Assembly: GCF_030055435.1 (NCBI RefSeq)
Contig: NZ_JASFYG010000003.1
Location: forward strand, 91,619-155,618
DNA length: 64,000 nt
DNA from: Methanothermobacter sp.
GTDB lineage: Archaea; Methanobacteriota; Methanobacteria; Methanobacteriales; Methanothermobacteraceae
Direction of reading: 5' to 3'
Within the stretch, counting starts at the first letter, position 1. Each line of letters starts with the position of its first letter. The translations under genes and the position numbers were made by a program. Shown here piece by piece: positions 28,360-37,631 of this stretch. The notes beneath the pieces are model-generated. The model searched no databases and had not been told where the DNA came from. It saw only the letters and a list, made by a program, of their open reading frames with translations.

Positions 28360-28815
28360 TCATGTGGGTCTGCTCTGCAATGCAGATTCACAAAGCGCTG
28401 ATGGATTATCCTTCTGCTTATCCTTCACAGGGCAGTAGTATGTACCATTTTCCTCTGTGACTGAGTAGCCACCGGGAAAAGGAGTTCCCACGGGGTGGAG
28501 GGGTTCTGAAAGGATAAAATTCCTGTAAATAACAGTTAAAACCACAATAAGGGGGCTGGAGGTCTCATGTAATCTTTTCAGTGTCCTCAGAAGGCTTTTT
28601 CTATTTGCAGTGATATCCACCATACCATCCTTAAGACCCAGAACAGCTTCAACAGCAATTCCAGTATAGGTTTTTACATAGGCCTCCCTGTACCCTCTGG
28701 GAACGTGGGCACATTCCCTCTCAACGAATTCACGGATCCTCATGATGTCAAATATGCTGATGGACGCTGCACAATCCCTTAAAATGGTTTTAAGGCTGGC
28801 CGGATCTCTCAGCAT
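28360..28815 (-). CDS. DUF2115 family protein (copy 1)
   Basis: About 151 residues, homologous to the next gene downstream. Both share a helical N-terminal part and HPVGTPFPGGYSVTEENGTYYCPVKDKQ near the end. ATG at 28815 lies inside the 3' end of hel308, overlapping it by 26 bases, which suggests translational coupling. An upstream frame to 28938 exists but lies wholly within hel308 and is not credible as protein. Function unknown. Confidence 0.78.
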   Translation of the reverse strand: MLRDPASLKTILRDCAASISIFDIMRIREFVERECAHVPRGYREAYVKTYTGIAVEAVLGLKDGMVDITANRKSLLRTLKRLHETSSPLIVVLTVIYRNFILSEPLHPVGTPFPGGYSVTEENGTYYCPVKDKQKDNPSALCESALQSRPT

Positions 28816-30871
28816 ATCCTCTAATGGCCTCGGCGAGTTTTTCCCCGATACCATCGATACGTTTGAGTTCATCCTTCCGCACATGTCTGAGGTCCTCCCC
28901 AAAGGTTTCAACAATCTTGCGGGCCCTGACACGTCCAAGGCCCCTCACACCAACCACCAGTGGAATGATGTCCTCCCTGACTCCATAGTAGAGTCTCGCA
29001 GCCAGAACATCGAGTTTCCCTCCGTAACCATACACACCCTGGATTTCACAGATCCTCTTGAAGAATTTAACGAGCCTTGATGCCTCATATGCGCTTCTTC
29101 TTGTTGATGCCGCATAGACATTGAAGGCGTTCTCAATCTCATACTCTGTCCTCTCATTTATCCACTCAATGAGGGCTGCTGCTGTTGCCTCGCTGTTACT
29201 GGCATCCATGACAAATATTCCATGTTCCATGAGCCTCTCACGTACCGGGTCGCGGCTCTTCCGCCCCTTGAATGGTATGAGTGGAATGTCGGGGGTCCCT
29301 GTCAGCTCGTAGATGAGGCGGTAGATGTCGAGTTCATCCATTTCAGATGCGAACTGGTGGAGTTTTATGGCTGTCTCAACAGCGTAACTGGATTTTGCAA
29401 TCAGAAGCCCGAATTCTGTTGCTGATAAGCCACTGGGAGCAGGGTATATGATTCTGTTCTTGATTAAAAACTCTGTGGCGGTCTCGATTTCGTACTGTAT
29501 GCTGTCCAGGCCAAATGCACTGCTGAATGGACCCTCACTAATCTGGTAGCCGTAGAAGGTCCCCCTGAAGAATTCAAGAAGATCTTCGGTTGTGGATGCA
29601 AGTCCTGAGGCGACCTGTGCGATTATCTGCCTGTAGAGGGCGTCCCGGTTCTCCATGAGCCTCGAGTTGGTCCTCTCCACCTCACCATTCACATAGTACT
29701 CCTCGAGTTCCATGGCCTCTTCATGGCTCTTTGCTATGAGGTAGGAGTAGCCGATATCATCATAGAGGGGTCTCCCGGCCCTCCCTGACATCTGCTCATA
29801 ATCAAATACAGGGATCCTCTGGGGGCCCTGCCCTGTCCACCTAGTGTAGTCCCTTATCACAACGGTCCTTGATGGGAGGTTCACCCCGTACATGAGGCTG
29901 GGAGTTGCTGTGATCATGAGGATGTTGCCCCTCCTGAATTCGTCCTCTATTATTTCCCGCTGCCTGTTGAAGAGGCCTGCATGGTGGAATGCAACACCAG
30001 CCCTGATGCAGTCTGCAAGTTTCAGGCAGGTGGAGGTTGGGGGTGAGCCGCTGGCCCTCGGCACGTCAAGTATCCTTTCTGCCACTTCATTGAATCTCTC
30101 CATCAGGTCCCCCGGGATCTTCTTTTTGATCCTATCTGCAAGGTAGGATGCGAGGGATTCTGTGAACCTCCTTGTGGATACGAATGCCAGGGTCTGGCTA
30201 TCCTCACTGATGGACCTTTCAAGGATCTTGAGTACAACCTGATTCTTGTCCCGGGCCCCGAACATCTCGGTGTCAAGCACCTCCCGGTGTAGGGGTACTG
30301 GTCTGTAGTCGTGTTCAACGATTCTTGCCCCGAGCCACTCCCCTATTTCATTCATATTTGAGAGGGTTGCTGAGAGGGCCACAATGCGCATTGAGGGATT
30401 CAGTTTTTTGGCCCTTGTGATGGCGGATTCTATTACAGGGCCCCTGCTGTACTCCCCGATCATATGGAACTCGTCCACTATGAGAAGGTCAATCTCCCTC
30501 AGGGTGTTCCATGAGAATCTGGTGAGGCTGTCAAATGATTCGAAGACCATCACTGCCAGGTCCGAGGTTCTGGGATCCTTACCCACACTTATACCGTGCT
30601 TTTCAAGCTCCCTGAACTCCTTTACCTTTTCGTTCTGTATTGATAGGAGTGGTACGGTGTAGATAACCCGCCCACCGTCCATTATGGCTTGAATGGCAGC
30701 CAGAAGTCCCAGGAGAGTTTTTCCGCTGGCCGTTGGTATGGCTATGATGAAATTTTCATCTGATTCCAGGTAGCCGGCCTCAACGGCACTCATCTGGGCT
30801 GGGTTCAGGGATTTTATATATGGGTAGCAGTCAGTGATGATCTTCCGCATCTTGGGGTTCAGAAATTTCAT
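28790..30871 (-). CDS. hel308: ATP-dependent DNA helicase Hel308 (Hjm)
   Basis: A 693-residue superfamily 2 helicase that unwinds forked DNA with 3'-5' polarity and acts in replication-fork repair. The Walker A motif IPTASGKT is at 45-52, motif II reads DEFH, motif III SATLSN, and motif VI QMSGRAGRP. The C terminus has the helix-hairpin-helix RGLGRVRARKIVETFG...IDGIGEKLAEAI. The M. thermautotrophicus enzyme (MTH810) is biochemically known. Its ATG overlaps the moaC stop as ATGA, and the DUF2115 gene overlaps its end. Confidence 0.95.
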   Translation of the reverse strand: MKFLNPKMRKIITDCYPYIKSLNPAQMSAVEAGYLESDENFIIAIPTASGKTLLGLLAAIQAIMDGGRVIYTVPLLSIQNEKVKEFRELEKHGISVGKDPRTSDLAVMVFESFDSLTRFSWNTLREIDLLIVDEFHMIGEYSRGPVIESAITRAKKLNPSMRIVALSATLSNMNEIGEWLGARIVEHDYRPVPLHREVLDTEMFGARDKNQVVLKILERSISEDSQTLAFVSTRRFTESLASYLADRIKKKIPGDLMERFNEVAERILDVPRASGSPPTSTCLKLADCIRAGVAFHHAGLFNRQREIIEDEFRRGNILMITATPSLMYGVNLPSRTVVIRDYTRWTGQGPQRIPVFDYEQMSGRAGRPLYDDIGYSYLIAKSHEEAMELEEYYVNGEVERTNSRLMENRDALYRQIIAQVASGLASTTEDLLEFFRGTFYGYQISEGPFSSAFGLDSIQYEIETATEFLIKNRIIYPAPSGLSATEFGLLIAKSSYAVETAIKLHQFASEMDELDIYRLIYELTGTPDIPLIPFKGRKSRDPVRERLMEHGIFVMDASNSEATAAALIEWINERTEYEIENAFNVYAASTRRSAYEASRLVKFFKRICEIQGVYGYGGKLDVLAARLYYGVREDIIPLVVGVRGLGRVRARKIVETFGEDLRHVRKDELKRIDGIGEKLAEAIRGYAERSGQP

Positions 30872-31359
30872 TCAACCACTTCTTCCAGCTCTATTTTCTC
30901 CTTTTTAAGGACCCTGATATTACTGATTTTGGTTTCAGGGTACTGCCCATGCTCGTCCTTCTCAACACTTTTGACCATGTCCCAGATTGTAAGGAGCGCC
31001 ACAGAAACCCCTGTGAGGGCTTCCATTTCAACACCTGTTTTTCCATCGCACTTTACAGTCACCCTAGCGGTGATCCCATCCTCCATGACATCGAATTCAA
31101 CGTCAACCCCTGTTAGAGGGAGCTGGTGACAGAGGGGTATGAGGTCCCAGGTCCGTTTAACCGCAACTATGGCGGCTATCTGGGCTGTTGCAAGAACGTT
31201 CCCCTTTTCGATCCTTTTTTCACTGATCAATTTCAGGGTATCCTCAGTGAGTGATATATGACCTTCAGCGGTCGCCGTCCTTCTGACAATAGCCTTAGAT
31301 CCCACATCAACCATATGTACAGAGTCTCCTTTTAGATGGGTAAACTTCTTCATTTTCAT
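30868..31359 (-). CDS. moaC: Cyclic pyranopterin monophosphate synthase MoaC
   Basis: About 163 residues. MoaC turns 3',8-cyclo-GTP into cyclic pyranopterin monophosphate, the first pterin of molybdenum/tungsten cofactor, which formylmethanofuran dehydrogenase needs. Landmarks are KRTWDLIPLCHQLPLTGVDV, GKTGVEMEALTGVSVALLT and IWDMVKSVEKD. GAGGT five bases before the ATG at 31359 supports this start; the frame extends four codons upstream. It is coupled to hel308. Confidence 0.93.
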   Translation of the reverse strand: MKMKKFTHLKGDSVHMVDVGSKAIVRRTATAEGHISLTEDTLKLISEKRIEKGNVLATAQIAAIVAVKRTWDLIPLCHQLPLTGVDVEFDVMEDGITARVTVKCDGKTGVEMEALTGVSVALLTIWDMVKSVEKDEHGQYPETKISNIRVLKKEKIELEEVVE

Positions 31360-31392
31360 CACTGACCTCATATCAATAAGAATGAAAGAATA

Positions 31393-32457
31393 CTAGTAGG
31401 GTATTTTAATTTTGGAGAACTCAAGCGCCCTTCTCAGTCCATTCTCACCTAATTTTTTTCTTTTTTTATCATCTTCCAGAAGCTGATCCAGTGCACTGGC
31501 GAGTTCAGAGGGTGATTCCGGATTCACCAGAATACCCACATTTTCATCCACCACGGCAGGTATTCCCCCAACCCTTGTTGCTACGATAGGTTTTCCCATT
31601 GCCATCGCCTCAAGGATAACCATGGGAAGACCCTCTGAGATGGAGGGGAGGACCACAACATCAGCAGCCTTCATGAGGTTACTGACGTCTGTGCGGGGGC
31701 CTGTGAAGATGATATCCTCTTCCCTGGCATCTGCCATCGCTTTCAGTTTATCATAGAGGGGTCCACCACCGGTGATTACAAGCTTTGCAGGGTTTTTCAT
31801 GATGAATTTCGCCTTTATTAGATACTCGACACCTTTTTGGGGTACAAGGTTACCCACAAATAGAATTAGCTTTTCATTCTTTCCTATCCCAGCTTCCTCT
31901 CTGAAAGAACTCTTAACATTAGGGTTGAATTTAGTGGTATCAACTGAATTATATATTACATCTATCCTGTCCCTATCTATTCCAACCCTAAGAAGCCTAT
32001 CTCTAAGAGCCTCGGTCACCACAATAACCTTCTTAGCATTATTCAGGATTTTCCGGAATAATGGTCTTAAAATGGGGTTTGAAGATAGTATCATGACATC
32101 CGAGCCATGGAGAGTTACATAATATGGTTTACCAGTTAGTCTCGATGCAATAAAAGATGACAGAGCAGGCGGTATAATATAATGGGCGTGGATTATATCT
32201 ATTTCATAGTTCCTTATTATCTTTATAATCTTCACGGCTGATGTAAAAATAAAAATCAGGCCCCTCAGACCTTTAATATTTAATGTTGGCGCACTGAAGA
32301 CCTTTATATTATCAATATCTCTGATTTTATCATGTGGATAGGTGAGCACGTAGACTTCATTTCCCCTTTTTTTGAGTTCAACAGAGAGATTATGTACATG
32401 GGATGCAACACCCCCAATATGGGGTGGGAACTTTCCAACCATCAAAATTTTCTTCAT
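31393..32457 (-). CDS. GT4-family glycosyltransferase
   Basis: A 354-residue GT-B glycosyltransferase. The N-terminal domain has [15 protein letters not shown] and [10 protein letters not shown]; the donor domain has [18 protein letters not shown] and the [24 protein letters not shown] motif. It probably adds a hexose to a lipid-linked or cell-surface glycan. The ATG overlaps the cbiD stop as ATGA. Base composition is visibly more A/T-rich than its neighbours, and the C terminus (EFSKIKIPY) stops short of the usual final helix. From memory cbiD and moaC are adjacent in strain Delta H, so this may be an inserted gene. Confidence 0.88.
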   Translation of the reverse strand: MKKILMVGKFPPHIGGVASHVHNLSVELKKRGNEVYVLTYPHDKIRDIDNIKVFSAPTLNIKGLRGLIFIFTSAVKIIKIIRNYEIDIIHAHYIIPPALSSFIASRLTGKPYYVTLHGSDVMILSSNPILRPLFRKILNNAKKVIVVTEALRDRLLRVGIDRDRIDVIYNSVDTTKFNPNVKSSFREEAGIGKNEKLILFVGNLVPQKGVEYLIKAKFIMKNPAKLVITGGGPLYDKLKAMADAREEDIIFTGPRTDVSNLMKAADVVVLPSISEGLPMVILEAMAMGKPIVATRVGGIPAVVDENVGILVNPESPSELASALDQLLEDDKKRKKLGENGLRRALEFSKIKIPY

Positions 32458-33551
32458 AGGTCACCTCTGTCAAATCTATGATTCGGCTGAATTTTAAAGT
32501 CGGAGTTCAGTATTGTTCCACTCATGCTGAAGATTAATACATCGACATCCAAGGAGAATTTTTCGGAACATCTATCTTTTATAGACTTACTTATACTGTT
32601 GAATACGCTTTCGGTCAACCCATATTTTTTCAGTTCAGTGATCATCTCCTCAACGGTTGCAAGGTTGAAGATCCTTTTTGTAACCTCTGGAGCCGCACCG
32701 CTGAGGGCAGTATGTGCGGTCATTATCTCGCGACGGGCATCTGCAATGGAGTTCTTTGTCTGGAATATTCCCGCAGAGAGCTTTATAAGTTTACCTGCAT
32801 GGCCCATAAGTATAATTTTCTTCAAACCCTTTTTGGCGGCTTTCTCCAGCATGTAACCCGGAAAGTTGGCCATCTGTATTATCCTCTCCTCCTCAATCTG
32901 CTTGAAGTATTCTCTGGCGAACCTTTCTCCGATGTTACCGGGGACAAAGACGAGTTCCTTGAATCCCCGGGCGACTGCAATGTCAATCTGACATGCAAGG
33001 GATCTCCTGTAGGCTGAGGAGGACATTGGTCTTGCAATACCACTTGTCCCCAGGATGGAGATACCACCCTCAATCCCGAGGCGGGGGTTCATGGTCTTTG
33101 ATGCGACTTTTTCTCCATCAGGAACCGATACAGTGACAATCGCTCCCTCTCCATCCTTCAGGTATTTCTGGAGATTTTCCTTTATCATTCTCCTGGGAAC
33201 GGGGTTTATTGCAGCTTCGCCCGGTGGAACCTGGAGACCAGGTTTTGTCACGGTACCGACACCCTCACCGCCCCTGATTACGACTCCAGAGCTTTCAGTG
33301 ATCTGAACCTCTGCCATGATGCTGAGGTTCACTGTGACATCAGGGTCTCCGTAGGGCCTCTTTATTACACTGGCCCTTGCCGTGTCCTGGGAGATCCTTT
33401 CAACAGAATCAACATCCACATCGATTTTTCCTGAGGGGGTTTCAACACAGACCCTTTTGACCACACAACCCCTTAAACATAGAAGTGATGCGAGGGCCGC
33501 TGCAGTGGCAGCTGTCCCCGTGGTGATCCCGAATACCCTCTCATCCTTCAT
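32454..33551 (-). CDS. cbiD: Cobalt-precorrin-5B C1-methyltransferase CbiD
   Basis: A 365-residue enzyme of the anaerobic cobalamin route that methylates C1 of cobalt-precorrin-5B from SAM. Family signatures are [13 protein letters not shown] at the N terminus, [24 protein letters not shown], and the central [16 protein letters not shown]. Corrinoid is needed for the Mtr methyltransferase and the core MetE enzyme in this window. It heads the run cbiD-GT4-moaC-hel308-DUF2115-DUF2115. Confidence 0.94.
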   Translation of the reverse strand: MKDERVFGITTGTAATAAALASLLCLRGCVVKRVCVETPSGKIDVDVDSVERISQDTARASVIKRPYGDPDVTVNLSIMAEVQITESSGVVIRGGEGVGTVTKPGLQVPPGEAAINPVPRRMIKENLQKYLKDGEGAIVTVSVPDGEKVASKTMNPRLGIEGGISILGTSGIARPMSSSAYRRSLACQIDIAVARGFKELVFVPGNIGERFAREYFKQIEEERIIQMANFPGYMLEKAAKKGLKKIILMGHAGKLIKLSAGIFQTKNSIADARREIMTAHTALSGAAPEVTKRIFNLATVEEMITELKKYGLTESVFNSISKSIKDRCSEKFSLDVDVLIFSMSGTILNSDFKIQPNHRFDRGDL

Positions 33552-33589
33552 CAGAAAAATCCTTTAAAATTTAATGAAGAAAAAGTAAT

Positions 33590-33847
33590 CTATTCTATTT
33601 CGTCGCTTATGGCTTCGAAGAGTTCCTCCCTGCCAGGGGCCCCAACGAACCTCACAACACCGTTTATCGCTATTGCAGGGACTGCCATGAGGCCATAGTC
33701 GATTGCCTTCTCCCGGTCAACCATTATGTCAATTTTTTCAACGTCTATTTTGTCCCCAAATTCCTTCTTGGCCTCATCAACAACCTCAATCGCCATTGGA
33801 CAGTAGGGACAGGTTGGGGATGTGAAAACCTCTATTTTAACAACCAT
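33590..33847 (-). CDS. Small thioredoxin/glutaredoxin-like protein
   Basis: An 85-residue thioredoxin-fold protein with the redox site Cys13-Pro-Tyr-Cys16 and the cis-proline loop in MAVPAIAING. It lacks the longer N terminus of typical thioredoxins, as in methanogen Mj0307/MTH807-type proteins, which reduce protein disulfides. The M. thermautotrophicus homologue MTH807 has a known structure, as I recall. A single gene between cbiD and sppA. Confidence 0.93.
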   Translation of the reverse strand: MVVKIEVFTSPTCPYCPMAIEVVDEAKKEFGDKIDVEKIDIMVDREKAIDYGLMAVPAIAINGVVRFVGAPGREELFEAISDEIE

Positions 33848-33910
33848 TTCCTAACCTCCGTGAGAATGATATATAATTTTTCCATCCTTTTAGGATAAAT
33901 ACTTATCCTT

Positions 33911-34027
33911 TTATTCTTTCTTGGATCCTTCGCTGTTTTGTTGTATTGCTGAACTTGAGGATACATGGGTACCGTCGCTTTATTCTTTCTTAGATCTTGA
34001 GATGTTCTGTTGTATTTGCTGAACCTC
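33911..34027. repeat. Direct repeat: duplicated 3' end of sppA
   Basis: Copy in the gene (33981-34027) covers the last codons and stop of sppA; the second copy (33911-33957) lies downstream of it in transcription direction. They share TATTCTTTCTT, then GGATCCTT/AGATCTTG, then GTTGTATT(T)GCTGAAC. The offset is 69-70 bases, with one single-base indel. The downstream copy is out of frame and non-coding. Confidence 0.8.
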
Positions 34028-34853
34028 CAAATCCAAGCTTTGAGAACATGCTTGAGAGGATCTTCATAAATCCGCCCGGCGGTTCAAGGGTTACGGTCTC
34101 ATAGTTCCTTAAACCTGCAAGTTTAGCTGCCACATCAACAGCATAATCTTTTCCACCTGTATAATCCACAAGACGGTTCTTCAGGGCCTGCCTTCCAGTG
34201 AATATCCTTCCCTCTGCAAGGCTACGCACATATGATACGCTGAGATTTCTGTTGGCAGCCACGGTCCTTATGAAGTAGTCATACTCCTCATTCACCATTG
34301 ACTGGAGCATCTGTCTCTCCTCATCAGTTATCATACGGTAATCTGCACCCATATCCTTGTATTCCCCCGCCTTTATTGCGTACTTGTTTATGCCTATCTT
34401 TTTGTACATCTCAGAGAGATCTGTGAGGTCAAGTATTACACCTATGCTTCCAACCCATGCAGATGGACTTGCAACTATTCTGTCAGATGCTGAGGCTGCA
34501 AGGTACGCTCCCGAGGTTCCAGAATCACTTATCCAGCTTACGACAGGTTTTTCAGATTTTTTTATGGCATCCATCAGTTCCTCACTCGCCACCGGAGTTC
34601 CCCCTGGACTGTTTATATCAAGGACTATGGCCTTAACTGAAGGGTCACTGTTGGCCTCCTCGATAAGATTCTTTATGTCATCAGGGTTGACAGCATCGGA
34701 AACCCCTGCTGAATCATAGGCTATGGTCCCGTGGACAGGTATGATTGCTACAGTACCCTCAGATCCTCCCATGAGCCCTGAAATTGACATTATCAGCCCT
34801 GCAATTGATAGAACCACAATTAAACCAGCAACTATCTTACTGTTTCTGTCCAT
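33990..34853 (-). CDS. sppA: Signal peptide peptidase SppA
   Basis: A 287-residue membrane-anchored serine protease that clears cleaved signal peptides. One N-terminal helix (about 8-28) anchors it. The catalytic dyad is Ser114 (SGTSGAYLAA) and Lys166 (EYKDMGA), 52 residues apart as in characterised archaeal SppA; LDINSPGGTP forms the oxyanion region. The last residues (SANTTEHLKI) lie in the duplicated 3' segment. Divergent from aroK with shared A/T-rich promoter DNA. Confidence 0.93.
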   Translation of the reverse strand: MDRNSKIVAGLIVVLSIAGLIMSISGLMGGSEGTVAIIPVHGTIAYDSAGVSDAVNPDDIKNLIEEANSDPSVKAIVLDINSPGGTPVASEELMDAIKKSEKPVVSWISDSGTSGAYLAASASDRIVASPSAWVGSIGVILDLTDLSEMYKKIGINKYAIKAGEYKDMGADYRMITDEERQMLQSMVNEEYDYFIRTVAANRNLSVSYVRSLAEGRIFTGRQALKNRLVDYTGGKDYAVDVAAKLAGLRNYETVTLEPPGGFMKILSSMFSKLGFGGSANTTEHLKI

Positions 34854-34923
34854 GATATCAGACCTTCAGATTTACCTCCCGTCCTAAACTTCCCTGTTTT
34901 TGTATTAATTAGACTGCAACCCA

Positions 34924-34946
34924 TTATATAAATAGTTTTATATAAG
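34924..34946. promoter_or_regulatory. Twin TATA boxes between sppA and aroK
   Basis: TTATATAAAT at 34924 and TTATATAAG at 34938 lie between the divergent genes. The second is about 35 bases before the aroK start. The first is near-palindromic and can serve the minus-strand sppA, whose ATG lies about 70 bases away. Confidence 0.55.
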
Positions 34947-34975
34947 TAGGTATATGAACTGTTTGGAGTGATAGG

Positions 34976-35836
34976 TTGAAAAAAGCAGTAAAAGCACCTG
35001 GATCAGCCACGGTTATAAATGCCATTGCAACAGGAAGGGGCTCTGCATTCGGGATAGGCCTCAGTGTCAGGGCAGAGGCCAAACTCATAGATGCTGGTAT
35101 AGAGTGCATCTCCCTTGAGGGTGCAGACACTGGACTCATAGAAATCTGCACAGAGATGGTCCTTGAGCATTACGGCGCCGATACTGGTGTGAGGGTGGTT
35201 ACAGCCTCTGATTTACCTGTTGCGAGCGGTCTCTCAAGCAGCAGCGCGGCATCCAACGCCACCGTGATGGCGGTTTCTGAACTCATATCAGAGGAATTTC
35301 AATTGGAACCCATGGATGGACGTGAGATGCTCAACATGGCAGTGGACGCATCCCTCCGGGCAGGGGTGACGGTGACAGGGGCCTATGATGATGCAAGTGC
35401 ATCATTCTATGGGGGCCTCACCGTGACAGATAACATGGCAAGGCGCATACTCTGCAGGAGGGAAATGGAAAATCAAAAGGTATTAATATACATGCCGGAC
35501 AGAAAATCACTGACTGCACAATCAGATGTCCCGAGGATGAAACTGCTGGCTCCCTGGGTTGACATGGCCTTCAGGGAGGTCCTTAAGGGAAGGGTGCACA
35601 GTGCACTGACACTTAACGGGATACTCTATTGTGCATCCCTGGGATTCGATCCGGGAATAGCCCTCGATGCCCTTGAGGCAGGTGCCCTCTCAGCGGGTCT
35701 TTCAGGCACGGGACCAGCGTTTGTGGCGCTGGCTGATGAGGATTCTGCAGGGAAGGTCATTGATTCATGGGAGAACCTTGAGGGCAATGTTACTTTAACC
35801 TCAGTGGATAACGAGGGTACACATGTGCTTGACTGA
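34976..35836 (+). CDS. aroK: Archaeal shikimate kinase (GHMP type)
   Basis: A 286-residue GHMP kinase that phosphorylates shikimate in aromatic amino acid synthesis; it replaces the bacterial P-loop AroK. Landmarks are KAPGSATVINAIATGRGSAFGIGL at the N terminus, the ATP loop DLPVASGLSSSSAASNA, and LSGTGPAFVAL near the C terminus. TTG start with GGAGTGAT upstream. Chorismate mutase follows, so the two form an aromatic unit (MTH805-MTH804 in Delta H by memory). Confidence 0.93.
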   Translation: MKKAVKAPGSATVINAIATGRGSAFGIGLSVRAEAKLIDAGIECISLEGADTGLIEICTEMVLEHYGADTGVRVVTASDLPVASGLSSSSAASNATVMAVSELISEEFQLEPMDGREMLNMAVDASLRAGVTVTGAYDDASASFYGGLTVTDNMARRILCRREMENQKVLIYMPDRKSLTAQSDVPRMKLLAPWVDMAFREVLKGRVHSALTLNGILYCASLGFDPGIALDALEAGALSAGLSGTGPAFVALADEDSAGKVIDSWENLEGNVTLTSVDNEGTHVLD

Positions 35837-35877
35837 TCCCGGTGACCCTTAAAGCTTTGAAGCTTGGGGGATGTTTT

Positions 35878-36174
35878 ATGGACGAATCCAGAGCACTGGA
35901 AACCCTTAAAAGGTCTAGAAGGGAAATAGATAGAATAGACAGGGAGATACTTGACCTCATATCCTCACGGACATCCCTTGCACGTGAGATAGCTGAGGCA
36001 AAACTTGCCCTGGGAATGGAAATATTTGACCCTGAGAGGGAGCTTGAGATAATAGAGAGGACCCGGAGGATCGCCAGGGCCTATGGTATCAATGAGGATA
36101 AGCTCATTCAGCTGATGAAGATTCTGATGGATCTAAGCAAAACTGAACAGAAAGAACTGTTAAGGAGGCAATGA
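35878..36174 (+). CDS. Chorismate mutase (AroQ type)
   Basis: About 98 residues, all-helical AroQ class, converting chorismate to prephenate. The pattern [34 protein letters not shown] with the following [17 protein letters not shown] is standard, with the active-site Arg/Lys of the family. ATG at 35878 follows GGGGGATG; an in-frame GTG at 35842 has no better site. It overlaps no neighbour and is followed two bases later by rps17e. Confidence 0.92.
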   Translation: MDESRALETLKRSRREIDRIDREILDLISSRTSLAREIAEAKLALGMEIFDPERELEIIERTRRIARAYGINEDKLIQLMKILMDLSKTEQKELLRRQ

Positions 36175-36175
36175 A

Positions 36176-36364
36176 ATGGGAAACATAAGAACATCCTTTG
36201 TAAAAAGAATCGCGAAAGAACTGATAGAAACTCATCCAGGTAAATTCACATCTGATTTTGATAAAAACAAGAAACTTGTGGAGGAGTTCTCAACAGTCAG
36301 CACAAAACACCTCAGGAACAAGATCGCAGGTTACATCACAAGGATAATCAGCCAGCAGAAATAA
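36176..36364 (+). CDS. rps17e: 30S ribosomal protein S17e
   Basis: A 62-residue archaeal/eukaryotic-type small-subunit protein. The sequence [20 protein letters not shown] and [14 protein letters not shown] is characteristic. GGAGG overlaps the preceding gene's end. The T-rich tract at 36369-36382 may end the aroK unit before lysC. Confidence 0.95.
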   Translation: MGNIRTSFVKRIAKELIETHPGKFTSDFDKNKKLVEEFSTVSTKHLRNKIAGYITRIISQQK

Positions 36365-36410
36365 CTTTGATTTTTTTTCATTTTCAACATTTAAAAGGTT
36401 GTGAAGGTTA

Positions 36411-37631
36411 ATGGAGTTAATAGTTGTTAAATTTGGTGGTACATCTATAGGAAATGGTAGACGAATTAAAAAGGCGGCCCGTTCTGTCGTGAAGGAGTAC
36501 ATGAAGGGCAAGAAGGTCGTTGTCGTTGTATCTGCCATCAATAAGACAACAGATGAACTCCTTCAGATAGTTGATGAGGCAATGGAAGATGCTGTTACAG
36601 AAAAGCAGCTGGCTGAGATAGTATCCATGGGTGAAATGACCAGTGTAAGAATATTTTCCTCTGCAATAGAGGCACTTGGAGTTAAATCTGAATACATAGA
36701 CCCCTTCATGGATGAATGGCCAATAATAACCGACAGCAACCTTTTAAATGCTAAGGTGGACTTTGAGACAACCGAGAAGAAGTCAAAGGAACTCCTGAAA
36801 CTTCTTGACCAGGGTATAATACCTGTGGTATGCGGATTCCTTGGCAGGGACCCCAATGGTTACATAACAACCCTGGGAAGGGGTGGAAGTGACATCACCG
36901 CCTTCCTCCTGGGGCACTGCCTGAAGGCGGATGAGGTTATAATCGTAACCGATGTTGGGGGAGTAATGTCAACGGATCCAAATAAACTGCAGGGCGCAAA
37001 GAAACTTGATAAGATCTCTGTTGAGGAGATGAGGGATCTTGCAACCCATGGGGCACAAGTACTACATCCACACGCCCTGAAATACAAGGACCCTGATATC
37101 AATGCAAAGATCATAGGTTTCGAGCATGGGGATCTCTCAGCCCCGGGCACTGAAATCATAGGCCCCTCAAAGAATAAGATGGTGAAGACAACAACCCTCA
37201 ACCCTGAACCAATATCTGTGGTTGCGGTTGTAGGGGAGAAGATACTCAACAAGCCAGGTATACTGGCAAAGTTAACCTCAAAGCTTGCAGAGAACTCCAT
37301 CAACATCATAGGAATTTCAACAGGCCAGAACTCCGTCACAATATTCGTTGATAAGAAGGACGCTGATGAGGCGCACAGGCTCCTCCATGATGTGGTCATT
37401 GCAGATGATAACCTCAGTTCACTCTCCCTGGGAAGGGATATTGCCATGATAACCATATCCAGCCCTGACTTCATAGACACTCCGGGCATAATATCCGAGA
37501 TCACCAAGCCCCTCAGGGATAATGACCTTAACATAGTTGAAATTTCATCCTCACAGACATCTGTGGTTATCTTTGTCGACTGGAATGATGGTAAAAAGGC
37601 GTATGAACTTGTAAGGGGTGTTCTTGAATGA
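36411..37631 (+). CDS. lysC: Aspartate kinase
   Basis: A 406-residue enzyme that phosphorylates aspartate, feeding lysine, threonine and methionine. The kinase domain starts [15 protein letters not shown] and holds the catalytic region [20 protein letters not shown]. Two ACT domains (about 265-335 and 340-406) bind allosteric amino acids. It heads the run lysC-dapA-dapB-asd and overlaps dapA by four bases (ATGA). Confidence 0.95.
   Translation: MELIVVKFGGTSIGNGRRIKKAARSVVKEYMKGKKVVVVVSAINKTTDELLQIVDEAMEDAVTEKQLAEIVSMGEMTSVRIFSSAIEALGVKSEYIDPFMDEWPIITDSNLLNAKVDFETTEKKSKELLKLLDQGIIPVVCGFLGRDPNGYITTLGRGGSDITAFLLGHCLKADEVIIVTDVGGVMSTDPNKLQGAKKLDKISVEEMRDLATHGAQVLHPHALKYKDPDINAKIIGFEHGDLSAPGTEIIGPSKNKMVKTTTLNPEPISVVAVVGEKILNKPGILAKLTSKLAENSINIIGISTGQNSVTIFVDKKDADEAHRLLHDVVIADDNLSSLSLGRDIAMITISSPDFIDTPGIISEITKPLRDNDLNIVEISSSQTSVVIFVDWNDGKKAYELVRGVLE

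Noticed and set aside
28816-28938. Longer N terminus for the first DUF2115 protein
   Set aside because: The extra 41 residues lie entirely inside hel308 coding sequence in another frame and do not resemble the paralogue; the ATG at 28815 matches the paralogue start region.
30470-30485. DEFH motif II in Hel308 as a defective helicase
   Set aside because: The third residue of DExH boxes varies in the family, and Walker A, SATLS and QMSGRAGRP are intact.
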